Below, piece after piece: positions 26,138 through 35,112 of a stretch of DNA of 64,000 bases (within the stretch, counting starts at the first letter, position 1; each line of letters opens with the position of its first letter). The notes under the pieces are model-generated. The model did not search any database and had not been told where the DNA came from. It saw only the letters and a program-made list of their open reading frames with translations. Position numbers and translations under genes: made by a program. The stretch lies in the NCBI RefSeq assembly GCF_037055275.1, contig NZ_CP146343.1:902501-966500 (forward strand). Direction: 5' to 3'. This stretch comes from Pseudomonas sp. ML2-2023-3 (GTDB lineage Bacteria; Pseudomonadota; Gammaproteobacteria; Pseudomonadales; Pseudomonadaceae).

Positions 26138-26694
26138 TGACAGCTGCGCAGCAAGTGGTTGAAGAGGTGTTTGGCTTGTATCGGCAATATGGCACCGACG
26201 ATTACATCGGCGAGCCGGTGTCCCAGATCGAGCATATGTCCCAGGCCGCACAGTTAGCGTTGGCCGAAGGCTGTGACGATGAAGTGGTATTGGCGGCGTT
26301 CTTTCACGATATTGGCCACTTCTGCGTCAATGATGCAAAGAACATGGAGGGCTATGGCGTGGTCAGCCATGAGCGGGTGGGCGCCAATTATTTGCGCCGT
26401 GCAGGTTTCAGCGAGCGGGTGGCCAGGCTGGTGGAATACCACGTACAGGCCAAGCGCTACCTGACCTTGCGTCAGCCGGGGTACTACGACTTGCTGAGCG
26501 AGGCCAGCATTCGCACGCTGGGGTATCAGGGCGGGGTGATGAGCGAGGCCGAGGCGGATGCATTCGAGCAAGATCCGCTGTGTGCGTTGAGCCTGCGCAT
26601 GCGGGTCTGGGATGAGCAGGCCAAACAAGAGCATGTCCCCATCATTGACCTGCAAATCCTGAAGGACAAGGCCATCCGCCTGCTGAACAGTTAA
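26137..26694 (+). CDS. PhnZ-type HD-domain phosphonate oxygenase
   Basis: PhnZ enzymes use a mixed-valent di-iron centre and O2 to cleave the C-P bond of 2-amino-1-hydroxyethylphosphonate into glycine and phosphate. The 185-residue length fits. All expected ligands are visible: H33, the HD pair H57-D58 in FFHDIGHF, H78, H102 in EYHVQAKRYL and an aspartate in MRVWDE near 160. The substrate-gating pair is present as Y23-x-x-E26 in YIGEP. Translation is coupled to the FAD oxidoreductase by a one-base overlap. The hydroxylase PhnY that normally makes the substrate is not in the window. Confidence 0.85.
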   Translation: MTAAQQVVEEVFGLYRQYGTDDYIGEPVSQIEHMSQAAQLALAEGCDDEVVLAAFFHDIGHFCVNDAKNMEGYGVVSHERVGANYLRRAGFSERVARLVEYHVQAKRYLTLRQPGYYDLLSEASIRTLGYQGGVMSEAEADAFEQDPLCALSLRMRVWDEQAKQEHVPIIDLQILKDKAIRLLNS

Positions 26695-26697
26695 AGA

Positions 26698-26710
26698 CCC
26701 GCTCCCACAG
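26698..26710. repeat. Half copy of family B repeat
   Basis: CCCGCTCCCACAG directly follows the PhnZ-type gene. It matches one arm of the family B element, without a partner arm. Confidence 0.6.
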
Positions 26711-26719
26711 AAAATGTCT

Positions 26720-28084
26720 TCAGATGTGTGTGGCCAGCCACTCGATCTGTTCCTGGCGCTCGGCCTGGTTCAACTTCGGATGGGGGTTCAGAGACGACCA
26801 TTGCGGGTGCGCACGGGCTTTGTTCAGGGCTTCGGGCAATTTGCCTTCGCGCCAGGTTTTGTCCTGTGGGGTGGCGACCTTGATGCTGTCGACAGCGGCA
26901 TGCCCGCGGGCATTGAGGGCGTGCAGCAATTGCCGTTGGCGCAAGGCCAGCAGGCGCAACACGCTGTCGTCCACGGTCAATTCACGCTGGCCCTTGAGTT
27001 TGCCCAGCAAGCGGCTGCCATAGCTGCGTGCGGTCTGCAGCGCACCACCGGCAATGGCGCCGGCCAATGCGGCCGCACCCAGGGTCAGGCCTCCGACCAT
27101 CAAGTCCACACCGGCCCCGGCCGCCGCGCCTGCAGCAATCCCGCTACCGACCCGCACACCCAGTTGCTTGAGGGTTTCGGGGTTGAACAAGTCATCGCCC
27201 CAGCGCCCGTCGAGCAACGGCAAATCGCTGGCCGCCGCATCGCTGGTACGAAAGCCATACAGTTTGAGCATGGCTTCAACGCAGCGCTGCTCACGCTGGC
27301 GGATGGCTTCGCGCAGTTGCTGGATGGCCTGTTGTTCGGCGGCTTTTTCGCTGATCACGCTACGACGGCATGCGGCGCAGTCGATCAGCAACTCGGCGAT
27401 CAAGCGCAGCGCACTGTGCTTGCGGGCTTCTCGTTGAGCCTCCTGGTCTGTAATCAGTCGCTGCAACGCCTCCCGTGAATGTTCCAGCAGCAGGGCCAGG
27501 CTTTCATACAAGCGGCGCTCGCCATCTTCGGGCGGGGCCACGCTGTCAAACCGCACCAGAGCATGCAAACCAAGGCGTGCCAGGGCTTCGCGCCATTCAG
27601 GCTCGCGGTGCTGCGGGCTGCTGACAAAATTGAGCACCGGCAGCAGCGGCTTGCCGCAACTGGCCAGCACACTGAGTTCGTCACGGTACTTGGCCAGGAC
27701 CGGCTCACGGGCGTCGATCACATACAACCCCGCGTCCGATGCCAGCAGTTGGCGCAGTACCTTGGCCTCCTGCTCAAAACGCTGGCGTGCCTCGCTGCCT
27801 TCAAGAAACCGGGCCACCCGCGCCGGGCCATCAAGGCGTTCGCCGGGGTGGTCGAGACGCTCAAGGTAGTCGAGCAGGGCGATGGCATCTTCAAGCCCCG
27901 GGGTGTCGTAAAGCTCCAGCAGGGGCTCGCCGTCTACCGACAATCGCGCACCTTCGACATGGCGCGTGGTACTGGGACGATGGGACACCTCGCCAAAGCC
28001 GACATCCCGGGTCAGGGTGCGCAGCAAAGAGGTTTTGCCGACATTGGTGTGGCCGACTACGGCCAGCGTCAGTGGCTTAGTCAT
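26720..28084 (-). CDS. Era-like GTPase with DUF3482 domain
   Basis: The 454-residue protein has an N-terminal GTPase domain: G1 GHTNVGKTSLL (residues 11-21), a switch with STTRHVEG (G2), G3 DTPGLED near 60, and a candidate G4 as VLNF in place of the standard NKxD (about 140). The second half is the DUF3482 domain, containing a glycine/alanine-rich hydrophobic stretch (about 310-350) that could insert into a membrane. Function is unknown. It overlaps the upstream DUF2868 gene by eight bases, and the pair is transcribed leftwards, so the products probably act together at the inner membrane. Confidence 0.85.
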   Translation of the reverse strand: MTKPLTLAVVGHTNVGKTSLLRTLTRDVGFGEVSHRPSTTRHVEGARLSVDGEPLLELYDTPGLEDAIALLDYLERLDHPGERLDGPARVARFLEGSEARQRFEQEAKVLRQLLASDAGLYVIDAREPVLAKYRDELSVLASCGKPLLPVLNFVSSPQHREPEWREALARLGLHALVRFDSVAPPEDGERRLYESLALLLEHSREALQRLITDQEAQREARKHSALRLIAELLIDCAACRRSVISEKAAEQQAIQQLREAIRQREQRCVEAMLKLYGFRTSDAAASDLPLLDGRWGDDLFNPETLKQLGVRVGSGIAAGAAAGAGVDLMVGGLTLGAAALAGAIAGGALQTARSYGSRLLGKLKGQRELTVDDSVLRLLALRQRQLLHALNARGHAAVDSIKVATPQDKTWREGKLPEALNKARAHPQWSSLNPHPKLNQAERQEQIEWLATHI

Positions 28085-29459
28085 GGCCTGTCTCCAGCCA
28101 GTTCAAGGGGGCAGTGGCGGCGAACGGCAGCCCCAGTTGCTGCAGCGCAGTGTGCCAGTCACCCAGGCGGTCGGCGTCCAGCGCCTGGCCGGGCGGGGCT
28201 TGCAGCAGCCACACGCGGGTCTCGCTGGCACTGCGGGCCAGTTCGCCGATCAGCGCCAGGCTGCCGCGGTCCGGCGAGCGCCGCGGGTCGCAAGCGATGG
28301 CAAGCCGGGCCGGAGGGAAGCGGGTCATTTGTTCGAGCAGTTTTTGCCGGGACTCGCGGCTGTCGAGAATGCCCGCATCCTTGACCGTGGGCGGCAAGGT
28401 GGGTGGCCACGGATGCTGGTCGTCCAGCTCAATGGCCACGATCAATGCGCCATCGGTGTGCAGGTCGCTGTGCCCGCCCTGCACGCTGTGCAATTGCTCG
28501 GGGGCGATGTCGTTGACGCCCAGGCGTTCGCTGCTGGGCATCAGCCGTTCGCGCAACTGGCTGTAGCCGGGCAGGTTGAGATCCAGCTCCAGAGCGTTGC
28601 GCCCGGTTCTCCAGCGCCACAGGCACAAGGCTGCCAGAAGCAGGCGCGGCAGTACGCCGTAAATCAGTACCACGCCAACCAGCCAGACCGCCCAGGCCTG
28701 ACGCACCAGTTCGTTGTTGTAGAGGCTGGTATCGTTGCTGATGCGGATCATCTCTACGGTCGGCACGCTCATGCCCAGCCAGTTGGGCAATGCGCCAAGG
28801 GCGCGGGTGGCGGCGACAAAGACGTCGGCGCCCAGAATAGTGGTCTCCCAGATAAACCCGTAGCGGCGGGTGGCCATCAGCAACAGCATCATCACCAGCG
28901 CGCTGAGCATTGCCAGTAGCCACAGGCCATTGACCAGTGTGCCGAGCGCCCAGCGATTGAGTTTGCGCCGTTGCAGCAACAGCAATAACGCGGGAGCCAA
29001 TTGCGCGGCCTTGGCGTCACGGGCGAGTTTTTCACTGAGCCACAGCCACAGGCGGCCGAGGCTGGCGCCGTGTTCACCGGCAAACAGCAGGCCGGTTGCC
29101 CAGCTCAGAAGCAGTATCAGGTTGAGCCCCAGCAGGCTGCCCAGTGCCCAGAACACATTGACCGGGGTTTGCCCGTCGCCCAGGGCCGCAAATGCAAGGC
29201 CGGCGCCGCTGATCACGGCCAGAACGGCCAGCACCAGCAACGCCAGCCGGGCGCCTTGCAGCCAGTGCTGCATGGCACTGAGCAAACCATCGCGTTCGGC
29301 CAGCCACAGGGCACGGTTTTGCAGGCGTGTGGATAAGTCGCCAGCCGTGGTTCGGGCACGGCGATTGGCTTCCAGGTCGTCCAGCGGGCCTGCGTGTTCT
29401 TCGCGCAGGCGCACGGTCTCGGTCAACCAGAGGCGTTGTAATGGGGAAAGTTGAGTCAC
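28077..29459 (-). CDS. DUF2868 membrane protein
   Basis: The 460-residue protein starts at GTG 29459 (VTQLSPLQRLWLTETV), preceded by GGA at seven bases; an ATG four codons upstream has no ribosome site. It has about four strongly hydrophobic helices (about 72-95, 102-125, 175-200 and 250-285) and a soluble C-terminal half with DGALIVAIELDD and ARLAIACDPRRSPDRGSLAL. The domain is known only as DUF2868 and its genes commonly sit beside DUF3482 GTPases. This suggests a membrane partner regulated by GTP hydrolysis, which is inference. It is divergent from folA. Confidence 0.83.
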   Translation of the reverse strand: MTQLSPLQRLWLTETVRLREEHAGPLDDLEANRRARTTAGDLSTRLQNRALWLAERDGLLSAMQHWLQGARLALLVLAVLAVISGAGLAFAALGDGQTPVNVFWALGSLLGLNLILLLSWATGLLFAGEHGASLGRLWLWLSEKLARDAKAAQLAPALLLLLQRRKLNRWALGTLVNGLWLLAMLSALVMMLLLMATRRYGFIWETTILGADVFVAATRALGALPNWLGMSVPTVEMIRISNDTSLYNNELVRQAWAVWLVGVVLIYGVLPRLLLAALCLWRWRTGRNALELDLNLPGYSQLRERLMPSSERLGVNDIAPEQLHSVQGGHSDLHTDGALIVAIELDDQHPWPPTLPPTVKDAGILDSRESRQKLLEQMTRFPPARLAIACDPRRSPDRGSLALIGELARSASETRVWLLQAPPGQALDADRLGDWHTALQQLGLPFAATAPLNWLETGHD

Positions 29460-29549
29460 GCGACATTCCATTCAAGTGAACAAGGAGCATAACCGCTGTT
29501 AGTCAGGCGGGGTACTGTCGGCGCAGGTCGCTCTGGTATCCTCGGCGCC

Positions 29550-30062
29550 ATGAAAAAATCACTCCCCCTAAGCCTGATCGCGGCACTCGCTGAAAACCGC
29601 GTGATCGGCGTCGACAACAGCATGCCGTGGCATTTGCCTGCGGATTTCAAATACTTCAAGGCCACCACCCTGGGCAAGCCGATCATCATGGGTCGCAAAA
29701 CCTGGGATTCCCTGGGGCGCCCGTTGCCGGGTCGATTGAACCTGGTGGTCAGTCGTCAGGCCGATTTGCAGCTCGAAGGTGCCGAGGTGTTTGCATCGCT
29801 TGAAGCCGCGGTTGAGCGTGCCGAGCAGTGGGCAACCGAGCAGGGCGTAAGCGAAGTCATGTTGATTGGCGGCGCGCAGTTGTACACCCAGGGCCTGGCG
29901 GATGCCGACCGGTTGTACCTGACGCGGGTGGGGATGAGCCCGGAAGGCGATGCGTGGTTCCCTGAGTTTGATCAGGCGCAATGGAAGCGGGTGTCAGAAG
30001 AACTGCATGCCGCCGCGGATGACAAGCCGGCGTTCAGCTTTGAGGTGTGGGAAAGGGTTTAA
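29550..30062 (+). CDS. folA: Dihydrofolate reductase
   Basis: FolA reduces dihydrofolate to tetrahydrofolate with NADPH, regenerating the cofactor used by ThyA (16045). The 170 residues contain LIAALAENRVIGVDNSMPWH (Met20 loop), LPADFKYFK with the catalytic aspartate (about residue 34), MGRKTWDSLGRPLPGRLNLV for NADPH binding, and GGAQLYTQGLADADRLYLT. It is the target of trimethoprim. Only 90 bases separate it from the divergent DUF2868 gene. Confidence 0.96.
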   Translation: MKKSLPLSLIAALAENRVIGVDNSMPWHLPADFKYFKATTLGKPIIMGRKTWDSLGRPLPGRLNLVVSRQADLQLEGAEVFASLEAAVERAEQWATEQGVSEVMLIGGAQLYTQGLADADRLYLTRVGMSPEGDAWFPEFDQAQWKRVSEELHAAADDKPAFSFEVWERV

Positions 30063-30106
30063 GGCAAGCCCGCACCCACAAGCGTGGGCGCGGGGTCAGT
30101 CAGGTG

Positions 30107-31498
30107 TTACGCGTGCGCCAGATCACCATGGTCGTCTTCAGCCAGAATGGCCTTGTCGGTCTGGTGCAGAATCTGGCTGGTCACCGTACCGGCGACCATC
30201 GAACCGCTGACGTTCAGCGCCGTGCGGCCCATGTCGATCAGTGGCTCAACCGAAATCAGCAACGCCACCAGCGATACCGGCAAGCCCATCGCGGGCAATA
30301 CGATCAGTGCCGCGAAGGTCGCACCACCGCCCACACCGGCCACGCCCACTGAACTCAAGGTCACAATCGCTACCAGCGACGCGATCCACACCGGGTCCAG
30401 CGGGTTGATGCCAACGGTCGGAGCAACCATCACCGCCAACATGGCCGGGTACAGGCCGGCACAGCCGTTCTGGCCAATGGTGGCGCCAAACGAGGCGGCA
30501 AAGCTGGCGATGGAAGATGGAATCCCCAGGCGACGGGTTTGCGCTTCAATGCTCAGCGGGATGCTGGCCGCGCTCGAACGGCTGGTGAAAGCAAACGTCA
30601 GTACTGGCCATACCTTGCGGAAAAAGCGCAGCGGGTTAACGCCGGATACCGACAGGATCACGCCATGAATCACGAACATCAGGGCCAGGGCGATGTAGGA
30701 CACCACCACAAAGCTGCCCAGTTTGATGATGTCTTGCACGTTGGACATGGCGACCACTTTGGTCATCAGGGCCAGAACACCATACGGGGTCAGTTTCATC
30801 ACCAGGCGCACCAGGCGCATCACCCAGGCTTGCAGGGTGTCGATGGCGCTGAGGATCTTGCCGCCTTTTTCCGGTTCATCCTTGAACAGCTGCAGTGCAG
30901 CAATACCCAGGAATGCAGCGAAAATCACCACGCTGATGATCGAGGTCGGCTTGGCTCGGGCCAGGTCGGCAAACGGGTTCTGCGGGATAAACGACAGCAG
31001 CAACTGCGGCACGTTCAGGTCCGAAACCTTGCCCACGTAGTCGCTCTGGATCACTTGCAGGCGGCTCATTTCAGCCGCGCCCGCCACCAGGCCATCGGCG
31101 GTCAGGCCGAACAGGTTGGTCAGGCCGATGCCCACCAGCGCTGCGATCATGGTGGTGAACAGCAGTGTGCCGATGGTCAGGAAGCTGATCTTGCCCAGGG
31201 ATGAGGCGTTATGCAGTCGGGCCACAGCGCTGAGAATCGATGCGAAAACCAGCGGGATCACGATCATTTGCAGCAGTTGCACGTAGCCGCTGCCTACCAG
31301 ATCGAACCAGCCGATGGACGTTTTCAGGGTAGGGCTATCAGCACCGTAGGTCATGTGCAGGCACAGACCGAAGACCACGCCGAGAACCAGTGCCAGCAAG
31401 ACTTTTTTAGCCAGGCTCCACGCGGTGTGGCGGGTCAGCGACAGGCCAAACAGCAACGCGAGGAACACCAGCAGATTGAGGATCAGCGGGAAATTCAT
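30107..31498 (-). CDS. tcyP: L-cystine:proton/sodium symporter TcyP
   Basis: TcyP (YdjN) imports L-cystine through the inner membrane. The 463-residue protein belongs to the dicarboxylate/amino acid:cation symporter family and, as I recall it, matches E. coli TcyP closely over the start ([17 protein letters not shown]), [39 protein letters not shown] and [20 protein letters not shown]. The [18 protein letters not shown] segment near residue 305 is the serine-rich hairpin of the family. Control by the cysteine regulator CysB would be expected, but I cannot identify a site with confidence. The gene is monocistronic and divergent from pchP. Confidence 0.92.
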   Translation of the reverse strand: MNFPLILNLLVFLALLFGLSLTRHTAWSLAKKVLLALVLGVVFGLCLHMTYGADSPTLKTSIGWFDLVGSGYVQLLQMIVIPLVFASILSAVARLHNASSLGKISFLTIGTLLFTTMIAALVGIGLTNLFGLTADGLVAGAAEMSRLQVIQSDYVGKVSDLNVPQLLLSFIPQNPFADLARAKPTSIISVVIFAAFLGIAALQLFKDEPEKGGKILSAIDTLQAWVMRLVRLVMKLTPYGVLALMTKVVAMSNVQDIIKLGSFVVVSYIALALMFVIHGVILSVSGVNPLRFFRKVWPVLTFAFTSRSSAASIPLSIEAQTRRLGIPSSIASFAASFGATIGQNGCAGLYPAMLAVMVAPTVGINPLDPVWIASLVAIVTLSSVGVAGVGGGATFAALIVLPAMGLPVSLVALLISVEPLIDMGRTALNVSGSMVAGTVTSQILHQTDKAILAEDDHGDLAHA

Positions 31499-31581
31499 GA
31501 AAACTCCGAGGGGACGACGTGCATCAGTATTTGTATGCAGCTATTGCGAACCGGAAAGCGTAACAGTTTGAAATAACAGGA

Positions 31582-31587
31582 AATATA
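31582..31587 (-). promoter_or_regulatory. Candidate -10 element for tcyP
   Basis: TATATT on the minus strand lies about 85 bases upstream of tcyP in an AT-rich patch, with no good -35 at 17 bases. Activator-dependent promoters such as those of CysB often lack a -35, but this is only suggestive. Confidence 0.3.
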
Positions 31588-31636
31588 CCGTTGTGGAATG
31601 ACAACCTTTGTTTTTGGAATAAGGCGGTGGCGCATT

Positions 31637-31655
31637 CACGACGATAGCCGTCGTG
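31637..31655. promoter_or_regulatory. Perfect inverted repeat upstream of pchP
   Basis: CACGACG (31637-31643) and CGTCGTG (31649-31655) form a perfect 7-bp dyad around five bases. It ends 63 bases before the pchP start and is about 140 bases from the divergent tcyP start. This suits a dimeric regulator, possibly the choline/betaine-linked activator GbdR known to control pchP in P. aeruginosa, but I cannot match a consensus. Confidence 0.45.
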
Positions 31656-31718
31656 TCCGAATCAAAAATTGTCACACAGGTTTGTTAGCTTCGATGCCTT
31701 TGACGTGGAGCATAGCTG

Positions 31719-32774
31719 ATGAAACTGACCGCCAAGTTGATCGCTGCAACCCTGTGTCTGGGCCTGACGGGGCAGGCACTGGCCACAGAATTGGAACACT
31801 GGCCCGCTGATCAGGCCAGGCAACTGGAGGCCATGATCGCCGCCAACGCGAACAAGGGTAACTTCGCGGTCTTTGACATGGACAACACCAGCTATCGCAA
31901 CGATCTGGAAGAGGCCCTGCTGCCTTATATGGAGAACAAGGGCCTCATCACCCGCGAAAGCCTGGACCCGTCACTCAAACTGATCCCGTTCAAAGACACC
32001 GCTGACCACAAGGAAAGCCTGTTCAGTTACTACTACCGCCTGTGTGAAATCGACGACATGGTCTGCTACCCGTGGGTGGCCCAGGTGTTTTCCGGTTTCA
32101 CCCTGCAACAGCTCAAGGGTTACGTGGATGAGTTGATGGCGTCGGGCAAGCCGGTGCCGGTGACTTACTTCGAGGGCGATGTGGTCAAGAACTCAGAGGT
32201 TCAGCCGCCCAAGGTGTTTACCGGTCAGGTCGAGCTGTTCAACAAACTGATGGAAAACGGCATCGAGGTCTACGTGATGACGGCTGCCTCGGAAGAGCTG
32301 GTGCGCATGGTGGCGGCCGATCCCAAGTACGGTTACAACGTCAAGCCGCAGAACGTGATTGGCGTGACCACCTTGCTCAAGGACCGTAAAACCGGGGAGC
32401 TGACCACGGCACGCAAGCAGATCAGTGCGGGCACCTATAACGAAAAAGCCAACCTTGGGCTGGAACTGACGCCTTACCTGTGGACACCGGCGACGTGGAT
32501 GGCGGGCAAGCAAGCGGCGATCCTGACCTATATTGATCAATGGAAAAAACCGGTGCTGGTGGGCGGTGATACGCCGTCCAGTGATGGCTACATGTTGTTT
32601 CACGGGGTTGACGTCGCCAAGGGCGGGATTCACCTGTGGGTCAACCGCAAGGACAAATACATGGCGCAGCTGGAAGGCATGATGGCCAAAAACGCAGCGG
32701 CCCAGGCCAAGGAAGGTTTGCCGGTGACGGCGGACAAGAACTGGGTGATCGTCAAGCCTGACCAGATCCAGTAA
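31719..32774 (+). CDS. pchP: Phosphorylcholine phosphatase (HAD family)
   Basis: PchP releases phosphate from phosphorylcholine in the periplasm, feeding choline use. The 351-residue protein begins with a signal peptide (MKLTAKLIAATLCLGLTGQALA, cleavage near 22), consistent with export. HAD motif I is FAVFDMDNTSYRNDLEEALL (nucleophile D in DMDNT at about 53), motif II is YVMTAASEELVRM (about 187), and the metal aspartate is in LVGGDTPSSDGYM near 285. This fits the P. aeruginosa enzyme (349 residues) in length and motifs. GGAG precedes ATG 31719. A dyad upstream is a candidate operator. Confidence 0.9.
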   Translation: MKLTAKLIAATLCLGLTGQALATELEHWPADQARQLEAMIAANANKGNFAVFDMDNTSYRNDLEEALLPYMENKGLITRESLDPSLKLIPFKDTADHKESLFSYYYRLCEIDDMVCYPWVAQVFSGFTLQQLKGYVDELMASGKPVPVTYFEGDVVKNSEVQPPKVFTGQVELFNKLMENGIEVYVMTAASEELVRMVAADPKYGYNVKPQNVIGVTTLLKDRKTGELTTARKQISAGTYNEKANLGLELTPYLWTPATWMAGKQAAILTYIDQWKKPVLVGGDTPSSDGYMLFHGVDVAKGGIHLWVNRKDKYMAQLEGMMAKNAAAQAKEGLPVTADKNWVIVKPDQIQ

Positions 32775-32778
32775 TTCC

Positions 32779-32806
32779 TGTGGGAGCGGGCAAGCCCGCT
32801 CCCACA
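32779..32806. repeat. Family B hairpin, perfect
   Basis: TGTGGGAGCGGGC (32779-32791) and GCCCGCTCCCACA (32794-32806) pair perfectly over 13 bases around AA. It lies just after pchP. Confidence 0.85.
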
Positions 32807-32825
32807 AGGGTGGTTATGTTGCCCA

Positions 32826-32856
32826 TAAAAAATCCCGGCACCTGGCCGGGATTTTT
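32826..32856. terminator. Bidirectional rho-independent terminator between pchP and ilvD
   Basis: AAAAAATCCCGGC, four loop bases, then GCCGGGATTTTT form a GC-rich stem with an A-run on one side and a T-run on the other. It therefore ends transcripts from both convergent genes. Confidence 0.88.
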
Positions 32857-32872
32857 GTTGTTGCAGGGTGGC

Positions 32873-34720
32873 TTACGGCACCAGCTTGTCCAGCAATGCT
32901 TTGTCACGCACCGCGCCCTTGTCGGCGCTGGTGGCCAGCAAGGCGTAGGCCTTGAGGGCGGTGGTGACTTTGCGCGGACGCACTTCAACCGGCTTCCAGC
33001 CTTTCTTGTCTTGCGCGGCACGGCGTGTCGCCATCTCTTCGTCGCTGATCAGCAGGTTGATCGAGCGGTTTGGAATGTCGATCAGCACTTTGTCGCCGTC
33101 CTGCACCAGACCGATCGCGCCGCCAGCCGCCGCTTCCGGCGAAGCATGGCCGATGGACAGGCCCGAAGTACCGCCCGAGAAGCGGCCATCGGTGAGCAGG
33201 GCGCAAGCTTTGCCCAGGCCTTTGGATTTCAGGTAGGACGTCGGGTAAAGCATCTCTTGCATGCCCGGGCCGCCTTTCGGGCCTTCGTAGCGGATGATCA
33301 CGATGTCACCGGCCTGCACTTCGTCCGCCAGAATGCCGCGCACGGCGCTGTCCTGGCTTTCGAAGATCTTGGCATTGCCTTCGAACACGTGGATCGATTC
33401 GTCTACGCCCGCCGTTTTAACGACACAACCATCCAGCGCGATGTTGCCGTACAGCACGGCCAGGCCGCCTTCTTGCGAGTAGGCATGCTCGACACTGCGG
33501 ATACAGCCGTTTTCACGGTCGTCGTCCAGGGTGTCCCAGCGGGTCGACTGGCTGAACGCGGTTTGGGTTGGAATACCGGCCGGGCCTGCACGGAAGAAGG
33601 TATGCACGGCTTCGTCGTCAGTCTGGGTGATGTCCCACTTGGCGATGCCTTCAGCCAGGGTCTTGCTGTGTACGGTCGGCAGGTCGGTGTGCAGCAGGCC
33701 GCCACGGGCCAGCGAACCGAGGATGGAGAAAATGCCGCCGGCGCGGTGCACGTCTTCCATGTGGTACTTCTGGATGTTCGGCGCCACTTTGCACAGCTGC
33801 GGCACGTGACGCGACAGGCGGTCGATGTCTTTCAGGTCGAAGTCGATCTCGGCCTCTTGGGCAGCGGCCAGCAAGTGCAGGATGGTGTTGGTCGACCCAC
33901 CCATGGCGATGTCCAGCGTCATGGCGTTTTCGAATGCCTTGAAGTTGGCGATGTTGCGCGGCAGTACCGATTCGTCGTTCTCGACGTAGTACTGGCGGCA
34001 CAGGTCGACGATGGTGCGGCCAGCCTGCAGGAACAGCTGCTCGCGGTCGCTGTGGGTCGCCAGTGCCGAGCCGTTTCCCGGCAGGGCCAGGCCCAGGGCT
34101 TCGGTCAGGCAGTTCATCGAGTTGGCGGTGAACATGCCGGAGCACGAACCACAGGTTGGGCAAGCGCTGCGCTCGTACTCGGCAACCTTCTCGTCAGAAG
34201 CGCTGGAGTCGGCCGCGATGACCATGGCATCTACCAGGTCCAGGCCGTGGCTGGCGAGCTTGGTCTTGCCCGCTTCCATAGGGCCACCGGAAACGAAAAT
34301 CACCGGGATGTTGAGGCGCAACGAGGCCATCAGCATGCCAGGGGTGATCTTGTCGCAGTTGGAGATGCACACAATGGCGTCGGCGCAGTGGGCGTTGACC
34401 ATGTACTCGACGGAGTCGGCGATGATCTCGCGGCTCGGCAGCGAGTACAGCATGCCGTCATGGCCCATGGCGATGCCGTCGTCTACGGCAATGGTGTTGA
34501 ATTCCTTGGCAACGCCGCCAGCGCGCTCGATCTCGCGGGCAACCAGTTGACCCATGTCCTTCAGGTGGACGTGGCCGGGTACGAACTGGGTAAAGGAGTT
34601 GGCAATGGCGATGATCGGCTTCTTGAAGTCGGCATCTTTCATCCCCGTGGCGCGCCACAAAGCGCGGGCACCGGCCATGTTGCGGCCGTGGGTGGAGGTT
34701 TTCGAACGATAGTCAGGCAT
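32873..34720 (-). CDS. ilvD: Dihydroxy-acid dehydratase
   Basis: IlvD dehydrates dihydroxyacids to branched-chain 2-oxoacids in valine and isoleucine synthesis. The 615 residues match the family with its Fe-S cluster cysteines: [13 protein letters not shown] near 122, [19 protein letters not shown] near 195, and the C-terminal [15 protein letters not shown] with the catalytic serine (about 520). The N-terminus [20 protein letters not shown] is typical. ilvD is a single leftward gene here. The upstream gap (34721-35112) has only a weak promoter-like TAGAAT and no visible leader attenuator. Confidence 0.97.
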   Translation of the reverse strand: MPDYRSKTSTHGRNMAGARALWRATGMKDADFKKPIIAIANSFTQFVPGHVHLKDMGQLVAREIERAGGVAKEFNTIAVDDGIAMGHDGMLYSLPSREIIADSVEYMVNAHCADAIVCISNCDKITPGMLMASLRLNIPVIFVSGGPMEAGKTKLASHGLDLVDAMVIAADSSASDEKVAEYERSACPTCGSCSGMFTANSMNCLTEALGLALPGNGSALATHSDREQLFLQAGRTIVDLCRQYYVENDESVLPRNIANFKAFENAMTLDIAMGGSTNTILHLLAAAQEAEIDFDLKDIDRLSRHVPQLCKVAPNIQKYHMEDVHRAGGIFSILGSLARGGLLHTDLPTVHSKTLAEGIAKWDITQTDDEAVHTFFRAGPAGIPTQTAFSQSTRWDTLDDDRENGCIRSVEHAYSQEGGLAVLYGNIALDGCVVKTAGVDESIHVFEGNAKIFESQDSAVRGILADEVQAGDIVIIRYEGPKGGPGMQEMLYPTSYLKSKGLGKACALLTDGRFSGGTSGLSIGHASPEAAAGGAIGLVQDGDKVLIDIPNRSINLLISDEEMATRRAAQDKKGWKPVEVRPRKVTTALKAYALLATSADKGAVRDKALLDKLVP

Positions 34721-35112
34721 GGAACAACTCCGGGCGGCTAATCAGGTAACAAACAGGGAAGTGAGCTTCTAATGACTGGCAGACCACACAGAAAATGACT
34801 ACGTGTCAGCTAGCTGCCTTAAACGCTGCGGGATCGCCGCGCGCCTGGGCCTGAGCTCATAAACCCGCCGGGGATGATTGGCGATGAATCCGTCGATTCT
34901 ACACGGCTGGCGGGCGGAGGGAATGGGCAGGGCAGTTACTCCGGAGCACAAATGAGCGACTCGCAGTAACGCACTCGCTGTTCACGGTCAATCGGGCATT
35001 GAGTAAGTCCAGGCCTGCCTTTGTGTAAGAAACAGTATTTTTTGAAAGTGACCGGGCCATTTAACGAAATTCAAGCAATAGTGTTCGAATGGTTTTTCAG
35101 TGAGGACTCTAA
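34721..35112. other. Intergenic region between ilvD and the DUF4153 gene
   Basis: About 390 bases hold the two divergent promoters. For ilvD a minus-strand TAGAAT (34901-34896) is a possible -10 with a weak -35. For the rightward gene the last 90 bases are AT-rich but give no clear match. I see no open frame, RNA gene or repeat. Confidence 0.5.

Noticed and set aside
32780..34741. Long rightward open frame of about 650 codons
   Set aside because: It is antisense to ilvD, whose full-length, motif-complete product explains the region. Codon-position bias of a GC-rich gene commonly leaves such shadow frames.
34721..35112. Leader attenuator or riboswitch before ilvD
   Set aside because: No leader peptide rich in branched-chain codons and no terminator/antiterminator pair could be found.
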